The notes under the pieces were generated by a model. That model searched no databases. It was not told the DNA's origin and worked only from the letters and a program-made list of their open reading frames with translations. The translations under genes and the position numbers were made by a program. A DNA stretch of 64,000 nt from Adlercreutzia caecimuris B7 (lineage in GTDB: Bacteria; Actinomycetota; Coriobacteriia; Coriobacteriales; Eggerthellaceae): contig NZ_KE159646.1 in assembly GCF_000403355.2 (NCBI RefSeq), positions 1,268,258 through 1,332,257 on the forward strand, read 5' to 3'. Positions 41,280 through 49,538 of the stretch are shown here, one piece after another (the stretch's first letter is position 1; the number at the start of each line of letters is the position of its first letter).

Positions 41280-42878
41280 CTACGGCCGCGTGCCCGTCAC
41301 ATCCTCCGCCTCCTCGGCCTCGGCGCGGGCCGTCTCGTGGATGACGAACTCGGCCACCCCGCCCTCGGCCTCGAGCACCTCGCGCACATCGTCTACCACG
41401 TCATCGTCTCCGCAGGCGAGCACCAGGTCATCGGCCACATCGGCCGCCTCTTCCCCGGCAGTCTGGCGCACCACGTCGTCAAGAGAGGCCGACACGTACG
41501 AGATACCCTGGCGCTCGGCGGCCTTGGCCTGCATGAACAGGAACACGAAGCCGATGACGCCGGCCAGAAGCGACGCCGACAGGATGCCGATCTTCGCATC
41601 GGCGATGAGCACGGCCTCGGGGAAGGCCAGGTTCGCCACGAAGATGGCCATGGTGAAGCCCACACCGCCCAGAATGCCGGCGCCCAGCATATGGATCCAG
41701 TTCACATGGTCGGGCAGATTCGCGATCTTGAACTTCACGGTCAGGAAACTGAACAGCAGGATGCCGATGGGCTTGCCGAGCAGAAGGCCGAAGAACACGC
41801 CGAAGAACACCGGGCTCGACACCATGGCCAGCACATCGCCGCCGAGGAAGCTCACATCGGCGTTGGTCAGCGCGAACAGGGGCAGCACGGCGAAATACAC
41901 CCACGGGTACAGCATGTGCTCGAGGCGCGTGGCCGGGGGCACCACCTGCTTGGCGACGCTGGACAGGCGGCTCACGGTGAACATGTAGTCCTTCTGGAGC
42001 ACCACCGGCTGGCTCTCCACAAAGCTGTCGCGGGCCTCGCGCACCCGGTCGCCCGACCAGGTCATGAACTTCTGCAGATCGACGCGAGATCCGGTGGGAA
42101 TGGTGAAGGCCAGAAGCACGCCGGCGATAGTGGAGTGCACGCCGGACATGAACACAGCGAACCACAGCAGGCAACCGATGAGCAGATAGGGCGCCAGGGA
42201 GTATACATGGGCCCGGTTCAGCAGCACGAGGGCCACGAGCACCACCGCCGCCACGGCCAGCCACATCAGCGAGGGGCTCTGGCCGTAGAAGATGGCGATG
42301 ACGAGAATGGCGATGATGTCGTCGGCCACGGCCAGGGTAGAGAGGAACACGCGCACGCCGTTGGGCACGCGGTTGCCGAGGAGTGCCATGATGCCCAGGG
42401 CAAAGGCGATGTCGGTGGCTGTGGGCACGCCCCAGCCGTGGGACGTCTCGGGGTTGGCGGCATTGAAGATGGAGTAGATGACGATGGGCGCCAGCACGCC
42501 GCCCATGGCCGCGATGATGGGCAGGGCCGCCTGGCGGATGTTCGTCAGCTCGCCGACGGTCATCTCGTACTTGATTTCCAATCCTACGAGCAGGAAGAAC
42601 ACCGCCATAAAGATATCGTTGATGATGTGGGCCAAAGACATCTCGCCGATAAAGCCGCCCACACCCACTACCACATGGGTGTGCCAGAACTCCTCGAAGG
42701 GCTCGAAGGCCGGGGAATTCGCGATGATGAGCGCTACGATAGCGGCGGCGAGCATGATGGCCGCGGCCTTGGTAGACGAGTTCGTAAACTGGATCACCTT
42801 GAGCCAGCGACGCTGATGGCCCTGGACCTCGTCGATGAAAATGTGGTGGGGATCGGGGTTCTTCGCAGTGGGTTCCAT
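41280..42878 (-). CDS. nhaA: Na+/H+ antiporter NhaA
   Basis: A 532-residue antiporter; E. coli NhaA has 388. The membrane core (about 30-430) shows 'FFLLVGLEIKYEMTVGEL', 'GWGVPTATDIAFALGIMALLG', the paired aspartates D186-D187 in 'TLAVADDIIAILVIAIFYG' and the late 'IMAIF/TMAIFVANLAF' region. It exchanges sodium for protons to hold pH and salt balance. The C-terminal about 90 residues are a soluble acidic domain ('GEEAADVADDLVLACGDDDV') that could be regulatory, as seen in some actinobacterial NhaA forms. ATG at 42878 is preceded by GAGGATGTGAGT; the open frame to 43010 lacks family residues. Confidence 0.93.
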   Translation of the reverse strand: MEPTAKNPDPHHIFIDEVQGHQRRWLKVIQFTNSSTKAAAIMLAAAIVALIIANSPAFEPFEEFWHTHVVVGVGGFIGEMSLAHIINDIFMAVFFLLVGLEIKYEMTVGELTNIRQAALPIIAAMGGVLAPIVIYSIFNAANPETSHGWGVPTATDIAFALGIMALLGNRVPNGVRVFLSTLAVADDIIAILVIAIFYGQSPSLMWLAVAAVVLVALVLLNRAHVYSLAPYLLIGCLLWFAVFMSGVHSTIAGVLLAFTIPTGSRVDLQKFMTWSGDRVREARDSFVESQPVVLQKDYMFTVSRLSSVAKQVVPPATRLEHMLYPWVYFAVLPLFALTNADVSFLGGDVLAMVSSPVFFGVFFGLLLGKPIGILLFSFLTVKFKIANLPDHVNWIHMLGAGILGGVGFTMAIFVANLAFPEAVLIADAKIGILSASLLAGVIGFVFLFMQAKAAERQGISYVSASLDDVVRQTAGEEAADVADDLVLACGDDDVVDDVREVLEAEGGVAEFVIHETARAEAEEAEDVTGTRP

Positions 42879-43303
42879 ACTCACATCCTCAGGTTCTCGT
42901 TTTGGGCTGCCCGTGGGTCGGCCGCGCATATATCCGTTTATTGTATCGCTTTTCCCCGCGCCGACGACCAAAAGAACGACCCGTTGAGGGACCGTCACGG
43001 CAATCTCCATGCAAAACTAACGAGACAACGGCCGCATGAAAGTCTGCCGGCCGCAAGGTCAGACGCTGCCGTCTGATCGAGCTGCGGCCGCTGAGCTGCG
43101 GCAGCGCTCGGAGGCGCCCATCGGACGGGAAACGTTTTCCTGCAACCTCAAATTGCCCGCCGATTCCGACCCAAAGTGCGCTATGCTGTTTTCTCCGGTT
43201 GGCAGCCCTCCCGTCGCCGCGCTTTCGTCACGCAACTGGCGAGACCGACGCACCGAAGGCCTTCCAATCGAATCTGTAGGCCACGAATTAAAGAGGTGGA
43301 ACC
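42879..43303. other. Divergent intergenic region with hairpins
   Basis: About 425 bases between nhaA and hpf. TACAAT on the minus strand near 42940 may be the nhaA -10. Around 43045-43115 there are strong short inverted repeats, for example CGCTGCCG and CGGCAGCG enclosing a GC-rich segment. A TATGCT at 43182-43187 could be the hpf -10, leaving a leader of about 115 bases. No gene recognised. Confidence 0.4.
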
Positions 43304-43888
43304 ATGACGATCACCGTGTCCGGACGCAAAATGCCCGTCACCGACGCCCTTCGTCAATATGCCGAGGAAAAGGTCGGCAATGCCATTAAGGCCGTGGATG
43401 CCGACACCGTTTCCACGGAAGTTGTCCTGTACACCGAGAAGAATCCGGCGAACCCGCTGCCGGCCATCTGCGAGGTCACCGTTCGCATCAAGGGCCATAT
43501 CGTGCGTGTGGAGGAAAGCGAAGAGGACATGTACGCCGCCATCGACGTGGCCGCCGCCAAGGTCGCCCGCCAGCTGCGCAAGTACAAGACCCGCGTACTG
43601 GACAAGAAGGTCCGCGCCACCGAGCGCATCGTCGATTTCGCCCACGAGGATGCCCATCCCGAGAGCGAGCTGGATCTCGATCGCCTCATGGACGAGCTGG
43701 CCGACGACGAGATCGTGCGCCGCAAGGAGACCGAGTTCACGCCTATGACCGAAGAAGAGGCGCTCATCCAGATCGATCTGCTGGGCCACGACTTTTTCGC
43801 GTACACTGATCGCGACACCAACCTGGTGCACATCCTGTACCGCCGCGAGGACGGCGGCTACGGTCTGCTCACGCAAAAGGAGGATTAG
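43304..43888 (+). CDS. hpf: Ribosome hibernation-promoting factor, long form
   Basis: A 194-residue long HPF. The N-terminal S30AE/YfiA domain starts 'MTITVSGRKMPVTDALRQYAEEKV' (shown in part) and has 'KVARQLRKYKTRVLDKK'. The C-terminal domain with 'EEALIQIDLLGHDFFAYTDR' and 'VHILYRREDGGYGLL' is the dimerisation module that joins two 70S ribosomes into inactive 100S particles in starvation. Length is usual for actinobacteria and Firmicutes. AAAGAGGTGGAACC precedes the ATG. acpP starts 3 bases after the stop, an unusual pairing that ties lipid synthesis to a stationary-phase ribosome factor. Confidence 0.95.
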   Translation: MTITVSGRKMPVTDALRQYAEEKVGNAIKAVDADTVSTEVVLYTEKNPANPLPAICEVTVRIKGHIVRVEESEEDMYAAIDVAAAKVARQLRKYKTRVLDKKVRATERIVDFAHEDAHPESELDLDRLMDELADDEIVRRKETEFTPMTEEEALIQIDLLGHDFFAYTDRDTNLVHILYRREDGGYGLLTQKED

Positions 43889-43891
43889 TTC

Positions 43892-44110
43892 ATGGCCACT
43901 ATCGACACCATCGCCGGCGTTCTCGAGAGCAATCTCGACATCGACCCCGCCACCGTCACCCCTGAGGCGACTTTCGAGTCCCTCGGCATCGACTCCCTGG
44001 ACATGGTCGAGCTCATCTGCGACCTGGAGGAGGCCTGCGAGGTCGACTTCGGCGAGCCCGAGGGTCTCGTGACCGTGGGCGATCTGGTCGCCTACATCGA
44101 CTCCCTGTAA
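43892..44110 (+). CDS. acpP: Acyl carrier protein
   Basis: A 72-residue acidic ACP. S35 in 'LGIDSLDMVEL' is the site for the 4'-phosphopantetheine arm. It carries growing acyl chains in type II fatty acid synthesis in the cytoplasm. It is slightly shorter than E. coli ACP (78). It is separated from fab genes here and sits directly behind hpf, with AAAAGGAGGATTAGTTC as ribosome site overlapping the hpf end. It could instead serve a dedicated pathway, but no partner enzyme is nearby. A strong terminator follows. Confidence 0.93.
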   Translation: MATIDTIAGVLESNLDIDPATVTPEATFESLGIDSLDMVELICDLEEACEVDFGEPEGLVTVGDLVAYIDSL

Positions 44111-44137
44111 GTCGCGCGGATAACTTCCGCAACCCCA

Positions 44138-44178
44138 GCCCCCGCCGCCCCTTCGGGCTGCGGGGGCTTTTGTTTTTG
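44138..44178 (+). terminator. Terminator of hpf-acpP
   Basis: AGCCCCCGC / GCGGGGGCT stem (44138-44146 with 44161-44169) and an inner CGCC..GGCT helix are followed by TTTTGTTTTT. A textbook intrinsic terminator 27 bases after acpP. Confidence 0.93.
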
Positions 44179-44186
44179 AGGCGACC

Positions 44187-45620
44187 CTACTTGTCGCTCA
44201 ACGCCTTTGCAAGGTCGGCAATGGCGTACAAGGTGCCGAAGGCCACGGCGACGCCATCGAAGGCGGCGTCGGCGCGGGCGGCGGCGAGGGCCTCGGCCGG
44301 GGTGGCGTGCACGCACACGGGTACCGCTTCCACGCGGCCCTTTTCCGCGAGCACCTCGCGGATGCAAGTGGCCAGCTCCTCGGCAGGAAGGGCGCGGGGG
44401 TTGGCCGGCACGTACACGTGGAAGCTGGCGGCCCAGGGGGCAACGGCGCGCACCATGGCCTCGTACTCCTTGTCGGCGAGCACTCCCATGGCGAAGGCCA
44501 CGGAACCTCGCCCTTCTTCGCCCAGCAGATCGGAAAGCGATGCGGCCAGGGCCTGCGCGCCTTGGGCGTTATGGCCGCCGTCGATGATGGTAAGCGGCGC
44601 GACGTCCACCACCTCGAAGCGACCGGCCCAGCGGGCCGCTTCGATGCCAGCCGTCTCGGCCTCGGCGGGAATATCCCACCCGCGTTCGCGCAGCACGCGC
44701 ACCGCCTCCAGGGCGAGCGCCGCGTTGGAGGGCTGGTAGCTGCCGAGCAGGCGTGTCTCGAAAGCGCGGCCCCGATAGGCAAATCGCCGACAAAGCGGCA
44801 CGGGCGAGGCGCCCCCGCCCCCTTCGCCCGAAGCATCGCCTAACGCGCCGTCTCCCCCTTCGCATGAAGCGGTTGCCGACACACCGTTGCCGTCGCGCTC
44901 ACCGCCTTCCCCCATATCCCTCCAGGCCAACGGATCCACCGCAAGCTGCGAGAAATCGGGTACGGTAAGCGCGCAGCCTTGCTTGGCGGCGGCCGCCTCC
45001 ACCACCGCCATAGCCTCGGGCTCCTGGGGCCAGCTGACCACCGGTGCCCCCGGCTTCACGATGCCGGCCTTTTCCGCGGCAATAGCCGCCAGAGTGCTCC
45101 CCAGAAGATCAGTGTGGTCGAGCCCGATACGGCAGATCACGCTCGCCTCCGGCGCGTCGATAACGTTCGTGGCATCCAGCCGACCGCCCAGGCCCACTTC
45201 CAGCACCACGATATCGCACTTGCAGGCACGGAAATGCTCCAAGGCCACCGCGGCCATCAACTCGAACTCGGTGGGATGGTCGCCGCAAACCGCCTCCATG
45301 GCCTCGGCGTGAGGGCGTACCGCCTCCACCGCACGCGCCAGCTCCCCTTGCGCGATATCGCACCCGTTCACGCGGATGCGCTCCTCGAAACGTAGGATGT
45401 AGGGGCTTGTGAACAAGCCTACACGCAAACCTGCCGCCTGCAGCATGCTTGCCAGATAGGCGCAGGTGGACCCTTTCCCGTTGGTGCCCGCTACGTGCAC
45501 GAAGCGCAAATCGTCCTGAGGGCGCCCCATGCGGTCGAGCAGATCGACCATGCGATCGAGCCCGAGACGCGAAGTCTGCCAGCGCGGCGTGTTTATCCAG
45601 GCAACGGGATCAAAGGACAT
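44187..45620 (-). CDS. folC: Folylpolyglutamate synthase/dihydrofolate synthase
   Basis: A 477-residue Mur-ligase-family enzyme adding glutamates to dihydrofolate or folate. It has the P-loop 'HVAGTNGKGSTCAYLASML', 'LFTSPYILRFEERIRVNG', 'EVGLGGRLDATNVI' and the C-terminal 'IDGGHNAQGAQAL'. A Gly/Glu/Ala-rich insertion of about 45 residues ('GEGGERDGNGVSATASCEGG...') lies between the ATPase and C-terminal domains, making it about 40 residues longer than usual. ATG at 45620 follows GAAGGAGGGTTTTC; the open frame to 45758 is not family-like. The stop lies just after the hpf-acpP terminator on the other strand, so the units converge. Confidence 0.95.
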   Translation of the reverse strand: MSFDPVAWINTPRWQTSRLGLDRMVDLLDRMGRPQDDLRFVHVAGTNGKGSTCAYLASMLQAAGLRVGLFTSPYILRFEERIRVNGCDIAQGELARAVEAVRPHAEAMEAVCGDHPTEFELMAAVALEHFRACKCDIVVLEVGLGGRLDATNVIDAPEASVICRIGLDHTDLLGSTLAAIAAEKAGIVKPGAPVVSWPQEPEAMAVVEAAAAKQGCALTVPDFSQLAVDPLAWRDMGEGGERDGNGVSATASCEGGDGALGDASGEGGGGASPVPLCRRFAYRGRAFETRLLGSYQPSNAALALEAVRVLRERGWDIPAEAETAGIEAARWAGRFEVVDVAPLTIIDGGHNAQGAQALAASLSDLLGEEGRGSVAFAMGVLADKEYEAMVRAVAPWAASFHVYVPANPRALPAEELATCIREVLAEKGRVEAVPVCVHATPAEALAAARADAAFDGVAVAFGTLYAIADLAKALSDK

Positions 45621-45807
45621 GAAAACCCTCCTTCGGCTGCGGGCGGCGCATCGGCGGCCCATAAATACGCGGCGAAAAGCTGCTCCACCCGCAAGGGAGC
45701 CACTCTCGCTCCCGAAGCGGCAGCCGCATCCGCAGCAAGCCGCAACGGCGCGGGACACAAATAGGTGACAGATGATCTCATCGAAATGCTCTCGGCGCGG
45801 CCCATTC

Positions 45808-45813
45808 TATACT
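45808..45813 (+). promoter_or_regulatory. -10 box of corA
   Basis: TATACT, 36 bases before the corA ATG, with a GAGAGGGG ribosome site between. The -35 is weak. Confidence 0.4.
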
Positions 45814-45849
45814 AAGATGCAGAAAACGCCGGCGCAGAGAGGGGAAACA

Positions 45850-46773
45850 ATGGCAACTGTCTACGAACTGGACCGTCCGCACCCCCTCGATGCGCCCAGC
45901 GTCAGCGATACGCCCAGACCGCCGCTGGTGAAGGTCATCACCTCCCACGAGTTCAGCCAGCTGCCCGACATCTCCCAGGAGGGCCGCAGCGGCCTAGCGG
46001 CACTCGAGCCGGCCGAGATGAACTTCGTGGAGCTGTACCCCTCCTTCCTCATCGGCTCGTTCGCCGTGCCCGACAAATCCGACCCCACGGGAGACCCCGA
46101 CTGCCTGTCGTTCTACCTGGACGCCAGCTGCCTCATCTTCATCGACGACGGCAATGTAACGGCCGACCTGCTGAAGAAGGTAGCCACGAGCGGCATCCTC
46201 ACCAAAGCCACCACCTCCCACTGCCTGTACGCCCTCATGAAGTCGCTCATCGCCGACGACTTCACCTGGTTCTCGGTTATGGAGGACTCCATGGAGGCGC
46301 TGGAGGAGGCTATGCTCGACCACAGCGAGGAGGTCACCTCTCAGACCATCATGGGCTATCGGCGGGCCGCCATGCGCATGGGTTCCTACTACCAGCAGAT
46401 CGCGGTCATGGCCGATCTCATCGCCGACAACGAGAACAAGGTGATGAGCCGAGAGGAGGCCCGCGCCTTCGAGCACGTCGCCACCCACGCGAGCCACCTG
46501 GCCAATCGCGCCGAGACGTTGCGCGAGTACAGCCTGCAGCTACGCGAGCTGCACCAGACGCAGATCGACCTGAAACAGAACTCCACTATGCAAATTCTCA
46601 CCATCGTGACGGTCATGTTCGCGCCGCTCACGCTGGTCACCGGCTGGTTCGGCATGAATCTCACCGTGCTGCCGGGACTCGACTGGCCCTATATGGCGGC
46701 CACCATCATCACGCTTGCCCTCATCATGATCGTGGCAATGGTGCTGTTCTTCAAGAAGAAGAACTGGCTGTAG
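45850..46773 (+). CDS. corA: CorA-type magnesium/divalent cation channel
   Basis: A 307-residue CorA-family protein. A large cytoplasmic domain is followed by two C-terminal membrane helices, with the diagnostic 'GWFGMNLTV' (GMN selectivity motif) between them and a basic 'FKKKNWL' end. The periplasmic loop after GMN is 'LPGLDWPYMA', lacking the usual MPEL form, as often in CorA-like rather than true CorA proteins, so zinc or other ions are possible. It forms pentamers. The N-terminus may be an extended leader-like stretch ('YELDRPHPLDAPSVSD'). Its last 23 bases overlap the 3' end of the convergent uracil-DNA glycosylase gene. Confidence 0.9.
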   Translation: MATVYELDRPHPLDAPSVSDTPRPPLVKVITSHEFSQLPDISQEGRSGLAALEPAEMNFVELYPSFLIGSFAVPDKSDPTGDPDCLSFYLDASCLIFIDDGNVTADLLKKVATSGILTKATTSHCLYALMKSLIADDFTWFSVMEDSMEALEEAMLDHSEEVTSQTIMGYRRAAMRMGSYYQQIAVMADLIADNENKVMSREEARAFEHVATHASHLANRAETLREYSLQLRELHQTQIDLKQNSTMQILTIVTVMFAPLTLVTGWFGMNLTVLPGLDWPYMAATIITLALIMIVAMVLFFKKKNWL

Positions 46774-47353
46774 CCGTCCGCTCGTCGGGAACGGACAGAA
46801 GCTCCCCCAAGGTGGCGAAGTCGTTTTCCAGAGCCTCGCGCTTCTTGCCATCGTAGAGGGCGGCGGCCGGATGGAAAATAGGGAACACCTTGAAGCGGCC
46901 GGCGCGCTGCAGCGTGCCGTGCAGGCGGGTGATGCCCACGTCGGTCTTCAGAATGAACTTCGTGGAAAAGTTGCCCAGTGTGACGATGAACTCCGGATTG
47001 ATGGTGCGCGTCTGCTCGCGCAGAAACGGCGTGCAGGCCTGAATCTCCTCGGGACGCGGATCACGGTTGGAGGGCGGCCGGCACTTCAGCACATTGGCGA
47101 CGAACACCTCCTCGCGCGTGAGGCCCGCGATGGCTAAAAGCTCGTTGAGGTACTTCCCCGCAGCGCCCACGAAGGGCTCGCCCTGGGCGTCCTCGTTCTT
47201 GCCCGGCGCCTCGCCGACGATGAGCACCCGCGCGTTGGGGTCGCCCACGCCGAACACCGTCTGGGTGCGGCCGTCGCACAGAGGGCAGCGCCGACAGGCC
47301 GCCACCTCGGCACGCAGCTCGTCGAGGGGAATGTGGGGCTTTGGCATGTTCAT
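46751..47353 (-). CDS. Uracil-DNA glycosylase, family 4 type
   Basis: A 200-residue [4Fe-4S] uracil-DNA glycosylase. Cysteines C20, C23 and C26 in 'ACRRCPLC' and later in 'LKCRPPSNRDP' and 'EIQACTPF' fit the cluster ligands; motif A is 'GEAPGKNEDAQGEPFVG' and motif B 'HPAAALYDG'. It removes uracil from DNA made by cytosine deamination or dUTP misuse. The first Cys pattern CxxCxxC is slightly richer than the usual C-x2-C. ATG at 47353 follows TAGGAGAAGAGC. It lies 9 bases after alr on the minus strand, so it is in an operon with alr. It overlaps corA at its 3' end. Confidence 0.92.
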   Translation of the reverse strand: MNMPKPHIPLDELRAEVAACRRCPLCDGRTQTVFGVGDPNARVLIVGEAPGKNEDAQGEPFVGAAGKYLNELLAIAGLTREEVFVANVLKCRPPSNRDPRPEEIQACTPFLREQTRTINPEFIVTLGNFSTKFILKTDVGITRLHGTLQRAGRFKVFPIFHPAAALYDGKKREALENDFATLGELLSVPDERTATASSSS

Positions 47354-47362
47354 GCTCTTCTC

Positions 47363-48790
47363 CTAAAGATAAATTCGAGGCATGCGCGAGCATCCGAATC
47401 CGATGGCCACTTCATGCTGGATGGTGCCCAAGGTCTCGGCCATCTGGTCGATAGTGACAGACGCCTCGCCCTGCTCACCCACGACGACCACCTCGTCGCC
47501 GATCTGGGGCTCGAAGTTGTTGCGCTGGCGCAGGTTCACCTCGAACATGCACTGGTCCATGCAGATGTTGCCCACCTGATGGAAGCGGCGCCCCGCCAAA
47601 AGCACGTCGGTGCGCCCCGAAAGGCCGCGACGCAGACCGTCGGCGTAGCCGATGGGCAGGGTGCACACCTTCACCGCGCCGGGGCTGCGGTAGTGGAGCC
47701 CGTAGCTGACGCCCTCCCCCACCGGCACCGTCTTCACCTCGGTGATGCGCGCCTTCACGGTCATGGCGGGCTTGAGGTCGATAAGCGGGTAGGCCTCAGG
47801 GCACGGGTAGAAGCCGTACAGCGAGATGCCGAGCCGCACCATATCCAGCTGCACCTCCGGGTAGCGGATGGCTGCCGCCGAGTTCGCCGCATGTACGATG
47901 CCGGGGTTGATGCCCGCCGCGCGCAGCCCGTTCACGGCTTCGGCAAAGCGCTTCACCTGGCGCTCGAAGTCGATGGTGCCGGGGCAATCGGCCGTGGCGA
48001 AGTGGGTGAAGGTGCCCTCCAGATCGAGCGCCCGATGGAAGGAGATCTGCCGGGCGAACTCCACCACTTCGTCCCAGCGCACGCCGATGCGGTTCATGCC
48101 GGTGTTCACCTTCAGATGGAACGGAGCGCGCAGCCCCATGGCATCGGCCGCTTCGGCATAGCGGATGGCGAACTCGGCCGTGTACACGCTCGGCATGATC
48201 TTATAGGCCAGAAGCAGCGGAATGGCCGCAGCCGGCGGCTCGCCGAGCACGAGAACCGGTGCGTTCAGATAGGCCTCGCGCAGCGCAATGGCCTCGTCCA
48301 CCGTGGCCACGCCCAGATACTCGGCTCCCGAGTTCAGCGCCGTCTTGGCCACCTGCACTGCACCGTGCCCGTAGGCGTCGGCCTTCACGACGGCCATAAG
48401 CCGCGTCCCGGGGCTCAGGCGGTGCTTCACCGTGGAGGCGTTGTGGCGAATGGCATTCAGGTCGATTTCCACCCACGACCAGCGCCGATCGGCCTCAGGA
48501 ATGTGCGCAAGCTTCTCAGGGTCGAACCGCGGCGGCGCACCAGGCACCCCGCCCTCTTCCGTATAACGCAGGATGTCGGAAGCGGCCCCCACGCGCGGGG
48601 CGGAAGCTGCAAAGCCGGAGGAGCCCAGTGACGGCGCGGCGAAGCCCCAGCCCCCGGCCAAAGACTGCTCCTGCTTGCGCGTCGCGAAGGGAGTATCGTC
48701 GTAGCGCGAGCGGCGCATCGCATCGCCCGCCGAGACGAAATTCGGGTCGCGATGCGAGAAGCCCGTGAAGCCATTGGGGAGTTCTGCCAT
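47363..48790 (-). CDS. alr: Alanine racemase with N-terminal extension
   Basis: A 475-residue PLP enzyme converting L- to D-alanine for peptidoglycan. The PLP lysine is K136 in 'VVKADAYGHGA', where it is near residue 40 in ordinary Alr, so about 97 residues are extra at the N-terminus. These are low-complexity ('TRKQEQSLAGGWGFAAPSL') and end at 'RRWSWVEIDLNAIRHNAS', the normal start. GAGGTGGCGTTTC before the distal ATG supports the long form; no good internal start is seen. The second catalytic Tyr is in the C-terminal 'VSYGLHYRSPGA' region. The udg gene follows after 9 bases. Confidence 0.93.
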   Translation of the reverse strand: MAELPNGFTGFSHRDPNFVSAGDAMRRSRYDDTPFATRKQEQSLAGGWGFAAPSLGSSGFAASAPRVGAASDILRYTEEGGVPGAPPRFDPEKLAHIPEADRRWSWVEIDLNAIRHNASTVKHRLSPGTRLMAVVKADAYGHGAVQVAKTALNSGAEYLGVATVDEAIALREAYLNAPVLVLGEPPAAAIPLLLAYKIMPSVYTAEFAIRYAEAADAMGLRAPFHLKVNTGMNRIGVRWDEVVEFARQISFHRALDLEGTFTHFATADCPGTIDFERQVKRFAEAVNGLRAAGINPGIVHAANSAAAIRYPEVQLDMVRLGISLYGFYPCPEAYPLIDLKPAMTVKARITEVKTVPVGEGVSYGLHYRSPGAVKVCTLPIGYADGLRRGLSGRTDVLLAGRRFHQVGNICMDQCMFEVNLRQRNNFEPQIGDEVVVVGEQGEASVTIDQMAETLGTIQHEVAIGFGCSRMPRIYL

Positions 48791-48837
48791 GAAACGCCAC
48801 CTCGAAATCGCACTTGATACCTATAGTAACAGGCACC

Positions 48838-48843
48838 AGTATA
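48838..48843 (-). promoter_or_regulatory. -10 box of alr
   Basis: TATACT on the minus strand, about 48 bases before the alr start. The -35 is not clear. Confidence 0.4.
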
Positions 48844-48904
48844 GCGCTTATTGCCCCTTGCGGCGGCGGACGTGCGCCATCTTCCCGGCAGAGCGGCGAA
48901 ACGA

Positions 48905-48926
48905 AGGCCGGGCTTTGCCCCGGCCT
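48905..48926 (-). terminator. Terminator of moaB-type gene
   Basis: AGGCCGGG / CCCGGCCT forms an 8-bp stem with a 6-base loop, followed on the minus strand by TCGTTTCGCC, 7 bases after the moaB stop. Confidence 0.6.
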
Positions 48927-48932
48927 CGGATC

Positions 48933-49466
48933 TTACCCGAGCTCGCCTCTCGCTGCCGCAGCGGAGAGCTTCTCCGAGAGGCCCTTCTGCGTATCGTGAC
49001 CGCCCCCGGCCATCATCTTCACAGCATGGGGCAGCGCGGCGACGATGCCCTCCCAGTTCTCGGTGGCCGCCTTAGTGGAGCCGGGCAGGTTGATGATGAG
49101 CGTGCGCCCACGCTGGGCGCAGATGGCACGGGAGAGCATGGCGAAGGGCGTGATAGCCAGGCTGTGCACGCGCATGGCCTCGGCGATGCCGGGCACCTCG
49201 CGATCGGCCACATCGCGCGTGGCCTCCGGCGTCACATCGCGCAGGGAAAGACCGCTGCCGCCGCAGGTGAGCACCACATCGGCATCGGTGTTGTCGCATG
49301 CATCCAGAAGCGCGCCGGCAATGAAGGGGCGCTCGTCCATTTCCACCACGCGGCGGATACATTCCCACCCCTGCTCGGCGATGAGCTCTTCCAGCTTCTG
49401 ACCTGCCTCGTCGGTCTCCAACGTGCGAGTGTCGGAGCAGGTGATAATGGCGAATTTGATAGTCAT
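48933..49466 (-). CDS. moaB: Molybdopterin adenylyltransferase-like protein (MoaB/Mog)
   Basis: A 177-residue MogA/MoaB-family protein, which adenylates molybdopterin before metal insertion. Motifs are 'AIITCSDTRTLETDEAG', 'DVVLTCGGSGLSLRDVTPEAT' (the GGTG-x-x-x-RD-x-TPE pattern with Ser for Thr) and 'LIINLPGSTKA'. ATG at 49466 follows CGGAAAGGAATTCC; the frame extends 7 codons upstream without support. It lies 72 bases after moeA on the minus strand. Together they serve the last steps of molybdenum cofactor formation, fitting the many molybdoenzymes of Eggerthellaceae (inference). Confidence 0.93.
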   Translation of the reverse strand: MTIKFAIITCSDTRTLETDEAGQKLEELIAEQGWECIRRVVEMDERPFIAGALLDACDNTDADVVLTCGGSGLSLRDVTPEATRDVADREVPGIAEAMRVHSLAITPFAMLSRAICAQRGRTLIINLPGSTKAATENWEGIVAALPHAVKMMAGGGHDTQKGLSEKLSAAAARGELG

Positions 49467-49538
49467 GGAATTCCTTTCCGTCGGCATTCCCTCTTCAACG
49501 GAGCCGCAAAGACCCCCAAGAGAGCCGTGACGAACAAC

